Of a stretch of DNA of 64,000 nucleotides, positions 1 through 7,540 are shown piece by piece. Origin of the DNA: Desulfobacteraceae bacterium (GTDB lineage: Bacteria; Desulfobacterota; Desulfobacteria; Desulfobacterales; Desulfosalsimonadaceae). The notes under the pieces were generated by a model, which saw nothing but the letters and a program-made list of their open reading frames with translations, ran no database searches and was not told the DNA's origin. The translations under genes were made by a program, and so were the position numbers. The first letter of the stretch is position 1. The number at the start of each line of letters is the position of its first letter. The stretch is taken from contig JAABSH010000007.1 in assembly GCA_011390465.1 (NCBI GenBank), positions 50,641-114,640 on the forward strand, written 5' to 3'.

Positions 1-582
1 AATGCCCACGCCTTCCCATTTTGCCATTTCCCTTGCGGCCTGGTCCCCGGTCAGGTTATTGTGCTGGGCGTCCAGCAGCACACCGGTGTCAAAATACATC
101 AAGCCTTTTTTCCGGCCGCCGCTGGTGACTTCCATACAGCCGGTTTTTCGGCCCAGCACCAGCAGGGGCAAAAAATGTCTGAGGGTCATGCCTCGCATGG
201 CCAGGCCCTCGTCCTTCAGGTTCAGCCCGACAAAAATGATGGAGGCCAGTGCCCCGAACTCAAAGGGTTTTTCAAGATAATACAGCATATCCCCATGCCC
301 GCTGCGGTCTTTAAACCAGGGCCGGGGTTTACCCGGTTCCATCATCACCACACAGGGGGTGGCGGGATAATTCCGCGTCATGTACGCCAGCAGCTGGACC
401 CCGTCAAGATCCGGCAGAATGAGATCCGTTATGAGAACCGTGATTTTTGTTTTTTTCAGGATATCGACAGCGGTTTTTCCGCTCTGGGTGGTTAAGAGTT
501 CAAAGTGATGCAGTTCTTTGAAACCCTTTTCAATTTTTTTCAGGTTTTCAGCATCTTTGTCGACAATAAGGACTTTATCCAT
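1..582 (-). CDS. Response regulator receiver protein with DUF4388-like domain (3' end outside window)
   Basis: The reading frame starts at an ATG at 582 and runs off the left edge after 194 codons without a stop, so the protein is partial. Residues 1-120 read as a CheY-like receiver: VLIVDKD at the start, the phosphoacceptor Asp53 in TDLILPDLDG, and the conserved Lys in YYLEKPF. One residue of the usual acidic pair is Lys (DKD). From about residue 138 the sequence (FLPLLVLGRKTG, then GLMYFDTGVLLDAQ) matches the start of a DUF4388/PatA-type domain, often found in deltaproteobacterial regulators of motility or signalling. There is no visible DNA-binding domain in the part present. No kinase partner is in the window. 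The family call is firm for the receiver and probable for DUF4388; the process controlled is unknown. Confidence 0.85.
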   Translation of the reverse strand, partial: MDKVLIVDKDAENLKKIEKGFKELHHFELLTTQSGKTAVDILKKTKITVLITDLILPDLDGVQLLAYMTRNYPATPCVVMMEPGKPRPWFKDRSGHGDMLYYLEKPFEFGALASIIFVGLNLKDEGLAMRGMTLRHFLPLLVLGRKTGCMEVTSGGRKKGLMYFDTGVLLDAQHNNLTGDQAAREMAKWEGVGI

Positions 583-810
583 TATTTTCACCGGTAATTA
601 TGAGTGTTTCAGGCGGATGCCTGGGAAACCGGGCGTGGTTCTCTGCCGGGATCGGCCATCGCAGCCTGCACCGAACGTGTAAGTATTTTGATAAGTTAGT
701 TATTGCCGGTCTGTCAATAGAATTCTGGGGTAATGGCATGATATCTTGATAAAAACAGGTTTTACAAGGTTGCGGATGCCCTTTTTGATAATTTGTGATA
801 CGTAACTGGA

Positions 811-2475
811 ATGCTGATGAGAATCGTTTATATTTTTAGTTTCTGGTGCATTGCTCTGGCCGTTGCCGGCCAGGGGCCGGCATGGGCGGAAACGTTTAAA
901 ATTGCCAGCTACAATGTGGAAAATCTGTTTGACCTGAAAACGGATAAAACAGAATATCCGGATTACCAGCCCAACGGCAGGACCGGATGGACCCGGGCCA
1001 TGCTTTCGGCAAAGCTTGCCAATATCACCCGGGTGATCAAAGATCTGGATGCCGATATTGTGGCGCTTCAGGAAATCGAAACCCGAACCGCCCTGGACCT
1101 GCTGCAGCAGTCCCTGGCCAATGCCGGCGCAGTCTATGAATATAGCGCCATTTCGCGTCAGCCGTCCGCTGCAGTGAAATGCGCGCTTTTGTCCCGGTTT
1201 CCGGTGACCGCGCAGGAATCCATTGCCGTTGGCAAAACAGACCGGGCCTCCGCCCGGCATATCCTGAAAGTGCGCTTAAAAATTGCGGACCGGCCCCTGA
1301 TTGTTTACGTAAATCACTGGAAATCCAAGGCCGGCCCGGAAAGCCGGCGCATGGTCAGTGCTGAAACACTTGCCCGGGAAATCGAAAGCCTTGGCTGTGA
1401 TACGGATTATGTGCTCACAGGTGATTTTAATTCCGATTACAACGAATATGAAACATTTCAGAAGATAGAGCGGTTAAATGACACCGGCGGCCGCACCGGG
1501 ATCAATCATTTGCTGGGCACCACGGCAGAAGGCCGGCTGGTGGATGAATCGTTTCTGGCAGCTCAGAACGGGTGCGGGTTTTTGTATAATCTCTGGCTGG
1601 AAGTGCCGGCGTATCGGCGCTGGTCGGTTAATTTTTTCGGCCGGAAAAACAGCCCGGACAGCATCATTGTGCCCAAGGCCCTCTATGATGACAACGGCAT
1701 TTCTTATGTGGATGATTCTTTTGACCGGTTTGATCCGGATTATCTGTTTGCGGAAAACCGGGTGTTTCGGTGGCAGCGGGCTGCCCGGAACGGAAAACCC
1801 GGGACCGGCCGGCATCTGGGACGCGGGTTTTCAGATCACTTGCCGGTGGTTGCAAAATTTTCCACGGCCCCGTTCCGCATTGCCGGGTCTTCAGCATCTG
1901 CCGCCTCCGGGCCTCCTGCAGTGGCGACCATTGCGGATTTGTACCGTTATGACCGCCATGACAGGGATGCTTTTCCGGTGCGGCTTGAAAATGCCGTGGT
2001 CATTTACAGACACCGGGAAAATGCCGTGCTGAAACAGAGAAATGGCCGGGCCGTTTATGTTTACCGGGCCGCCCCGGACCTTGCCACGGGCAGGGTCTGC
2101 CATCTTACCGTGACAGCGGTGAACCGATTTTACGGAAATTTCGAAATTACCGGGCTTCGGGATATTCAGCCCGTGGATACGGTGCCGGATCTGTCGCCAT
2201 TTTATCTGTCCGGTAATGGGTACGGTAAAGTTTCCGGCCGGGAAATTGATTTTTCCGCGCCGGAATTATGCAATGAGGTGATCTCTCAGGCCTCCGGCAT
2301 TGTTGCCGATGGCTGGTTTTTCTATGGTGACAATCACAAAATCAGGATTTATTTTAAAGATCCTGCCCGGGCGCCAAAAGATTTTTCCAGTATTGTGTTG
2401 CATCAAGTGCGGATCGGATACCATCATCATCCTGAAATTATAGTCGAAAAATTAGAACAGAGCAAAACGCGCTGA
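811..2475 (+). CDS. Secreted endonuclease/exonuclease/phosphatase-family nuclease
   Basis: The 554-residue protein begins with a Sec-type signal peptide (hydrophobic stretch up to about residue 26, ending near AWA-E), so it is probably exported. The body carries the signatures of the DNase I-like superfamily: SYNVENLFD near residue 35, QEIE near 92, YVNHWKSK near 170, TGDFNSDYNE near 206 and SDHLPVV near 345. These supply the metal-binding Asn/Glu/Asp and the catalytic His. After about residue 375 a second module follows, with LENAVVIYR, GRAVYVY and NFEITGL; it resembles an OB-fold of the kind attached to extracellular nucleases. An alternative in-frame ATG lies two codons downstream. The expected role is extracellular or periplasmic nucleic-acid (or phosphoester) hydrolysis. 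The substrate is not determined by sequence. Confidence 0.8.
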   Translation: MLMRIVYIFSFWCIALAVAGQGPAWAETFKIASYNVENLFDLKTDKTEYPDYQPNGRTGWTRAMLSAKLANITRVIKDLDADIVALQEIETRTALDLLQQSLANAGAVYEYSAISRQPSAAVKCALLSRFPVTAQESIAVGKTDRASARHILKVRLKIADRPLIVYVNHWKSKAGPESRRMVSAETLAREIESLGCDTDYVLTGDFNSDYNEYETFQKIERLNDTGGRTGINHLLGTTAEGRLVDESFLAAQNGCGFLYNLWLEVPAYRRWSVNFFGRKNSPDSIIVPKALYDDNGISYVDDSFDRFDPDYLFAENRVFRWQRAARNGKPGTGRHLGRGFSDHLPVVAKFSTAPFRIAGSSASAASGPPAVATIADLYRYDRHDRDAFPVRLENAVVIYRHRENAVLKQRNGRAVYVYRAAPDLATGRVCHLTVTAVNRFYGNFEITGLRDIQPVDTVPDLSPFYLSGNGYGKVSGREIDFSAPELCNEVISQASGIVADGWFFYGDNHKIRIYFKDPARAPKDFSSIVLHQVRIGYHHHPEIIVEKLEQSKTR

Positions 2476-2574
2476 TGCGCAGTCGCGGGTTTCTTTTTTC
2501 ATGAAACCATGGTAGGCCCAATACCGGATTTTTATTTTGACCGGAATTTATTTTAACAGGATAAGGATACCCTT

Positions 2575-3246
2575 TTGGCATTCAAAACCGCCTTTGCCCA
2601 TCACCGGTACAAGCTCATCGCGGCCGCTGCTGCCCTCGTGCTGCTGTGTGCCGCGGGAATCTGGGTTTTTATTGAATTTGACCTGTTTCACCGGATCATG
2701 GCGCTGATCAATGAAAAAACCCCGGCAGGCCTTTTTATTTCACTGATGGCGGTGCTGCCCCTGGTAGGGGCGCCCCTTAGCCTTTTTTTATTTTTTTTAG
2801 GGGTAAAATTCGGCCTGGCCAAAGGCTTGCTGCTGGTTTTGGTAATGATGCCGTTTCATCTGCTGGTGGCCTATTTTTTATCCTGGGCTGTGCGCCGGCC
2901 CCTGGTGAAGTATCTGGTGGGCCGCAAAAATTACCAGATTCCCGTGGTGCCGGAAAACAAGGCGTTTATTTTCAGTTTTTTGTTTCTCACGTTTCCGGTA
3001 TTCCCCTATGTGGTGAAGCTTTACATGCTGCCCCTGGCCGGGGTGCCGTTCCGGTATTGTTTCTGGCTGAACTGGGGGGTGCAGGGAATTATGTGCATTC
3101 CCTTTGTTCTTTTGGGACGCTCTGCCGCGGACCTGAACCTGTGGCTGTTTGGTGCGGCCGCGGCCGCTTTTGCCGTGCTGTATCTGTTTCTTCGATGGGC
3201 CAAAACCCAGTACATGGCCCTGCAGGAAAACCCGAAAAAACCCTGA
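2575..3246 (+). CDS. Polytopic membrane protein, possibly VTT/TVP38-like
   Basis: This is a 223-residue, very hydrophobic protein with about five or six membrane segments: roughly residues 13-33, 48-65, 66-82, 85-101, 130-155 and 185-205. The frame starts at TTG 2575 behind an AGGATAAGG ribosome-binding site; no good ATG is near. The stretch PVFPYVVKLYMLPLAGVPF followed by FWLNW resembles the conserved core of VTT (DedA/TVP38/TMEM64) proteins, in which a proline-rich re-entrant segment precedes a small-residue region. The match is partial. The gene follows the nuclease by about 100 bases and ends just before a terminator, so the two may be co-transcribed. Substrate and function are unknown. 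Confidence 0.6.
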   Translation: MAFKTAFAHHRYKLIAAAAALVLLCAAGIWVFIEFDLFHRIMALINEKTPAGLFISLMAVLPLVGAPLSLFLFFLGVKFGLAKGLLLVLVMMPFHLLVAYFLSWAVRRPLVKYLVGRKNYQIPVVPENKAFIFSFLFLTFPVFPYVVKLYMLPLAGVPFRYCFWLNWGVQGIMCIPFVLLGRSAADLNLWLFGAAAAAFAVLYLFLRWAKTQYMALQENPKKP

Positions 3247-3247
3247 C

Positions 3248-3284
3248 CTGCCGCTGTCTGCGGTATATGCGGCAGTCTCTTTTT
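3248..3284 (+). terminator. Rho-independent terminator
   Basis: A 7-bp perfect stem (CTGCCGC at 3248-3254, GCGGCAG at 3269-3275) is followed by TCTCTTTTT. It sits directly after the stop of the membrane-protein gene and separates it from the acs region. Confidence 0.65.
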
Positions 3285-3412
3285 AATCAGGTCAATTAAT
3301 TGAATTTGAAGGGATTTAAATTTTATTTTCAAAAATTTTTATTTCAGGATTGACCCGGATTTTTTTATGGCATATGCTCAAAAATTCATTGCCGGGGGAG
3401 GGATATCGGGGT

Positions 3413-3437
3413 CGGTATACCGGGGGCAGTATACCGG
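3413..3437. promoter_or_regulatory. Twin GTATACCGG sites, possible operator
   Basis: CGGTATACCG (3413-3422) is a perfect 10-base palindrome. A second GTATACCGG follows 14 bases later at 3429-3437. The pair lies about 125 bases upstream of the candidate -35 box of the acs promoter. Paired palindromic half-sites of this kind are typical of regulator binding, but no regulator gene is adjacent and the assignment is inference. Confidence 0.35.
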
Positions 3438-3559
3438 AGAAAACATAACAGGGTCAGTGTTTCACAACCGTCTGACCGTTGTGAGCGGGCCTTATGGCAA
3501 CCCACTGTGTTGCCCAAAAAAACACAATAAATTTCACGTGAAAAATTATGACCATGTTA

Positions 3560-3588
3560 TTGACAAACAATTTTTTTTCATATTTAAT
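3560..3588 (+). promoter_or_regulatory. Sigma-70-type promoter for the acs operon
   Basis: TTGACA (3560-3565) is a perfect -35 hexamer. After a 17-base spacer comes TTTAAT (3583-3588), matching five of six -10 consensus bases. The start of transcription would be near 3595, giving a leader of about 200 bases before acsD. Confidence 0.6.
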
Positions 3589-3800
3589 AGGAACCTTTTT
3601 ATGAGCTAAACGTATTTTTTTTTACAGGCTCCTGAATGCATCGGAATTGCGGCAAAATCACGGGCCCTTGACGCGGGAATATCCCGGAAACGGGTTTATA
3701 TATAAGGTATATGTTTAATGTAAAGGATGCCGCCGGACAAGCGGGATCCACCAGGTTGATACGATATTAACCCTATTACTTAGATTAGGAGGATGTAACA

Positions 3801-5366
3801 TTGGGCTTTGAAATGGTAAAAGAATCTTATGCAGGAAGCATAAAACCGATCACTATCGGTAAGGGTGATAAGGCGGTCACTGTGGGCGGTGCCAGCAGCT
3901 ATCCGTTTTATCTGTTTGAAGGGGACATGCCCAATAAACCCAAAATCGCAATGGAGGTTTGGGACATGGAACCGGCGGACTGGCCGGAAGCAGTAAAAAA
4001 ACCATTTGCGGATGTCCTCTCCGACCCCGCAAAATGGGCGAAAAAATGCGTGGAAGAATACGGCGCGGATGCCATCGTGCTTCAGATGAAGAGCACGGAT
4101 CCCAACGACAAAAATGCCAGTGCCGCGGATGCAGTGAAAACCGTTAAAAAAGTACTCAAGGCAATTAAGGTGCCCCTGATCATCTGGGGTGTTGCCAATC
4201 CGCAGAAAGACGAAGAAGTGTTAAAAGCCATTTCCCAGGAATGTGAAGGGGAAAACTTGACCCTGGGGCCGGTGGAAGAAGCCAATCACAAAGGTATCGG
4301 CGCCAGCGCCATGGGATATGGCCACACCCTTATCTCTTCTTCCCCCATTGACGTAAACCTGGCCAAACAGGTGAATATTCTTCTGGAAAACCTGGGCGTG
4401 CCCCTGACCAAGGTCATTGTGGACCCCACTACCGGCGGTCTGGGCTACGGTATGGAATATTCTTATTCCGTTATGGAACGTCTCGGCATGGCCGCCCTGA
4501 CCCAGGGTGACGATAAGCTCCAGCTCCCCATGATCAACAATCTGGCCAATGAAATCTGGCGGTGCAAGGAAGCAAAACAGCCCGTCGATGAAGCCCCGGA
4601 ACTGGGTGATCCCGAGCGCCGCGGCATTATGATGGAAGTTGTCGGCGCGGTCGCTTACCTCCTGGCCGGCTCCAGTATTACGATCATGCGGCATCCGGAA
4701 GCGGTTCGGTTGATCAAATCTTATATTGATCTGATGGTAGACGGCGGCAGTGCCAAAGATGTGGCGGGTATTACAAAACAACTCGATGATGTGGATATTG
4801 ATTTTGCCAAAATGGCGCCCAAACCGGATTTGACCATCGAAGAAGAAGCGAAGAAACCTGCCGCCAAAAAAGCGGCCGCGCCCAAGAAAGAAGCGGCCCC
4901 GGCAAAAGCAGCCGCCCCCAAGAAAGAAGCCGCGCCCAAGAAAGCAGCGCCCAAGGCGGAAGTAAAAGCAGAAAAAGCAGAAGCAGCCCCTGCTCCTGCG
5001 GCTGATCCGGAAGCTGAGGCCAAAGCGGCTGCGGACGCCAAGGCGGCCGCGGAAGCCAAAGCCAAAACAGATGCGGAAGCTGCTGCCAAAGCCAAGGCAG
5101 ACGCCGACGCCAAAGCCAAAGCAGATGCGGACGCCAAAGCCAAAGCGGAAGAAGAAGCAGAGGCCAAGGCCCGATCTGAAGCTGCTGCCAAACGGGAAGC
5201 TGAAGAAGCCGCTATCCGTGAAAAACGGGCCCAGGAGCGGGAAGAAATGATGGCAAAACACGCCACGGAAAAAAAGAAATCCGTTTCCATGACCGCAGCG
5301 AGCGTCCAGAAAACCGAACAGGAAAAGATGCTCGAGCGGCTCGATAAGGTTCACAAAAGAGTGTAA
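3801..5366 (+). CDS. acsD: Corrinoid iron-sulfur protein small (delta) subunit with a long Ala/Lys/Glu-rich tail
   Basis: AcsD pairs with AcsC to form the corrinoid protein that carries the methyl group between methyltetrahydrofolate and acetyl-CoA synthase. Residues 1-340 match the family throughout: KIAMEVWDMEP near 50, ADAIVLQMKSTDPN near 95, a TIM-barrel core with VIVDPTTGGLGYGMEYSYSVMERL near 208, and a second conserved block ending near YIDLMVDG. The start is TTG 3801, eight bases after AGGAGG; the ATG at 3813 is too far from it. Relatives are usually a little over 300 residues, but this protein has 521. From about residue 345 a low-complexity tail follows: first Ala/Pro/Lys repeats, then AKADADAKAKADAD-type heptads like the coiled helix of TolA. 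It is the first gene of the acs operon. Confidence 0.9.
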   Translation: MGFEMVKESYAGSIKPITIGKGDKAVTVGGASSYPFYLFEGDMPNKPKIAMEVWDMEPADWPEAVKKPFADVLSDPAKWAKKCVEEYGADAIVLQMKSTDPNDKNASAADAVKTVKKVLKAIKVPLIIWGVANPQKDEEVLKAISQECEGENLTLGPVEEANHKGIGASAMGYGHTLISSSPIDVNLAKQVNILLENLGVPLTKVIVDPTTGGLGYGMEYSYSVMERLGMAALTQGDDKLQLPMINNLANEIWRCKEAKQPVDEAPELGDPERRGIMMEVVGAVAYLLAGSSITIMRHPEAVRLIKSYIDLMVDGGSAKDVAGITKQLDDVDIDFAKMAPKPDLTIEEEAKKPAAKKAAAPKKEAAPAKAAAPKKEAAPKKAAPKAEVKAEKAEAAPAPAADPEAEAKAAADAKAAAEAKAKTDAEAAAKAKADADAKAKADADAKAKAEEEAEAKARSEAAAKREAEEAAIREKRAQEREEMMAKHATEKKKSVSMTAASVQKTEQEKMLERLDKVHKRV

Positions 5367-5462
5367 CAAGATAAATCACAATGCCTGAGGCGCGACTTCC
5401 GGACAAGCGTTATCGGAAGGCGCCGGCATTCCAAAATTAAAAAATAAGAGGAGGAACCTCTG

Positions 5463-7484
5463 ATGGCAGAAGAAAAAAAAGCAGAAAAGGCCATGAAACT
5501 GGCCGACCCGATTAAGTCATCCATTGACAAGGCAACCCAGCAGATGATTGCCCGGGCACAGGAACTGGGCATTGATACGGTCTGGGATCGTGCGGAAAAT
5601 ATGAAACCCTGCGCCATCGGCATGCAGGGCATTTGCTGCAAGAACTGTGCTATGGGACCCTGCCGGCTGCCCCTGCCCAAAGGCGGCATTCAAGGCAAAG
5701 ATACCCGTAAGGGTCTGTGCGGTGCCACCGCCAATACCATCGCGGCACGAAATTTTATCCGCATGGTGGCCGGCGGCGCGGCAGCCCACTCTGATCATGG
5801 CCGCAGCGTGGCCGAAGTTTTCCGGGCGGTTGCACGGAAAGAAAGCCATGATTATGAAATCAAAGACACCATTAAACTGAAAGCGGTTGCGGAAGCTCTG
5901 GGGGTTGCCACCACAGTGGAAGTTGACGGCGAAGTAAAAGATCGCGACATGGACGAAATCGCCCTGGAAACCGCTGAAGTGGCGTTTGCCGAATGGGGTA
6001 AACCCGAAGGCGAGCTGCTTTATCTGAAACGGGCACCGGAAGCATTGTATGAAAAGTGGAAAAAAGCCGGTGTCCGGCCGAGAAATATCGACCGCGAAAT
6101 CGTTGAAATTATGCACCGTACCCATATCGGTGTTGATATGGATTATAAAAACCTGGCAAAACAGGGCGTCCGGGCCGCGATTGCGGACGGCTGGGGCGGT
6201 TCCATGCTGGCCACTGACCTTCAGGACATCCTGTTCGGGACCCCGTATCCGATGCAGTCCGAAGCCAATCTCGGCGTCATGAAAGCTGATCATGTCAATG
6301 TGGTGATTCACGGTCATGAACCCGTACTGTCCGAAATGATCATTGTGGCTGCCCAGGATCAGGAAATGATTGACTACGCCAAATCCAAGGGCGCCAAAGG
6401 CATTCAGCTCAGCGGCATGTGCTGCACGGCCAATGAAATGCTCCAGCGTCACGGTGTCCCCGTTGCCGGTACCTTCCTGCAGCAGGAACTGGCCATTATC
6501 ACCGGTGCCTGTGATGCCATGGTTGTCGACATTCAGTGTATTTTCCAGAACGTGGCCAATGTTGCCGAATGTTTCCACACCAAACTCATCACCACCCATC
6601 CCATTGCCCGGATGGAGCAGGAATCCACCCTGCACATTGAGTTTGATGAACACCATGCCTTGGAAGACGCCAAGCGCATCCTCAAAATCGCCATTGACAA
6701 TTTTGAAAACCGCGCCACCGAGATTATGATTCCCTCCCAGAAATGCACCCAGATCGGGGGCTTTGGCGTGGAATCCATTGAATATCACCTGGGCGGCACC
6801 TACCGGGGCAGCTACTATACCTTGAATGACAATATCATCAACGGCCGCATTCGCGGCATTGCCGGTGTGGTTGGCTGCAACAACGCCCGGACCCGGCACA
6901 ATGAAGGCCATATTGCCATTGTCAAAGAACTGATCAAAAACGATGTAATTGTTCTGACCACCGGCTGCAACGCCATTGCCTGCGGTATGGCAGGGCTGCT
7001 GACACCGGAATCCGCTTCCGTATACTGCGGTCCCGGGCTGGCGGAAGTCTGTGAGACCGTGGGTATCCCGCCGGTTCTGCATGTGGGTTCCTGCGTGGAC
7101 AACAGCCGGATCCTCCTGGCCGCCACGGAAGTGGTCAAGGCAGGCGGTTTGGGCAATGATATTTCCGATCTGCCCGCGGCTGGCAGCGCACCGGAATGGA
7201 TGAGTGAAAAAGCCATCAGCATCGGCCAGTATTTTGTTGCCTCCGGTGTGTACACGGTATTTGGTTACACTTTCCCGACCTCCGGCGCGCCGGTATTTGA
7301 GAACTATCTGTTCCATGAAATGGAAAAACTCTACGGCGGCATGTGGGATTTTGAAGCAGATCCCATCAAGCATGCGCATAAGATGATTGCCCACATTGAC
7401 AAGAAACGCAAAGCCCTTGGTATTGACAAAGCCCGGGAACGTGTTCTTATGGATATGGCGGATCGTCAGGCCCTGGAAGCTTAA
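5463..7484 (+). CDS. acsA: Carbon monoxide dehydrogenase catalytic subunit
   Basis: This 673-residue nickel-iron-sulfur enzyme interconverts CO2 and CO and feeds the internal CO channel to the A-cluster of AcsB. The N-terminal region carries the Cys-rich B/D-cluster segment (ICCKNCAMGPCRLP near residue 60, then GLCGAT). Conserved central blocks include GMCCTANEML near 318 and VVDIQC near 358. Later come C-cluster and adjacent motifs: GVVGCNNARTRHNEGH near 468, TTGCNAIACGMAGLL near 500 and HVGSCVDNSR near 540. Length is normal for AcsA/CooS. The start ATG 5463 follows AGAGGAGG. No Ni-insertion gene (cooC) is next to it, so maturation factors must lie elsewhere. The nearly full-length frame on the opposite strand is a composition artefact. 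Confidence 0.97.
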   Translation: MAEEKKAEKAMKLADPIKSSIDKATQQMIARAQELGIDTVWDRAENMKPCAIGMQGICCKNCAMGPCRLPLPKGGIQGKDTRKGLCGATANTIAARNFIRMVAGGAAAHSDHGRSVAEVFRAVARKESHDYEIKDTIKLKAVAEALGVATTVEVDGEVKDRDMDEIALETAEVAFAEWGKPEGELLYLKRAPEALYEKWKKAGVRPRNIDREIVEIMHRTHIGVDMDYKNLAKQGVRAAIADGWGGSMLATDLQDILFGTPYPMQSEANLGVMKADHVNVVIHGHEPVLSEMIIVAAQDQEMIDYAKSKGAKGIQLSGMCCTANEMLQRHGVPVAGTFLQQELAIITGACDAMVVDIQCIFQNVANVAECFHTKLITTHPIARMEQESTLHIEFDEHHALEDAKRILKIAIDNFENRATEIMIPSQKCTQIGGFGVESIEYHLGGTYRGSYYTLNDNIINGRIRGIAGVVGCNNARTRHNEGHIAIVKELIKNDVIVLTTGCNAIACGMAGLLTPESASVYCGPGLAEVCETVGIPPVLHVGSCVDNSRILLAATEVVKAGGLGNDISDLPAAGSAPEWMSEKAISIGQYFVASGVYTVFGYTFPTSGAPVFENYLFHEMEKLYGGMWDFEADPIKHAHKMIAHIDKKRKALGIDKARERVLMDMADRQALEA

Positions 7485-7540
7485 TTCGAAAGAATTATTT
7501 GAAAATATAATGAATTAAATCCTCAACGAAGGAGGAAAGC

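Larger units (their letters stand above)
3247..3800. other. Intergenic region upstream of the acs operon
   Basis: This 554-base stretch holds no convincing gene. An 80-codon frame at 3367-3609 has no family resemblance and overlaps the promoter. The region contains the terminator at 3248, an AT-rich block at 3300-3365, two GTATACCGG copies at 3415 and 3429, a consensus-like promoter at 3560-3588, an inverted repeat CGGGA-N3-TCCCG near 3675, and an unusually long leader of about 200 bases before acsD. The layout suggests regulated expression of the acs operon. Confidence 0.6.

Noticed and set aside
3367..3609. An 80-codon frame in the acs upstream region
   Set aside because: It has no ribosome-binding site, no recognisable motif, and covers the candidate promoter and the twin GTATACCGG sites.
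4721..5369. Long minus-strand Ala/Ser- or Phe/Gly-rich frames opposite the acsD tail
   Set aside because: They mirror the low-complexity coding repeats of the acsD tail and show no other support.
5517..7394. A 625-codon open frame on the strand opposite acsA
   Set aside because: It lies entirely within a gene whose protein matches CO dehydrogenase throughout. The opposite frame has no family features and comes from codon bias at third positions. Similar shadows lie opposite tuf, rpoB and acsB.
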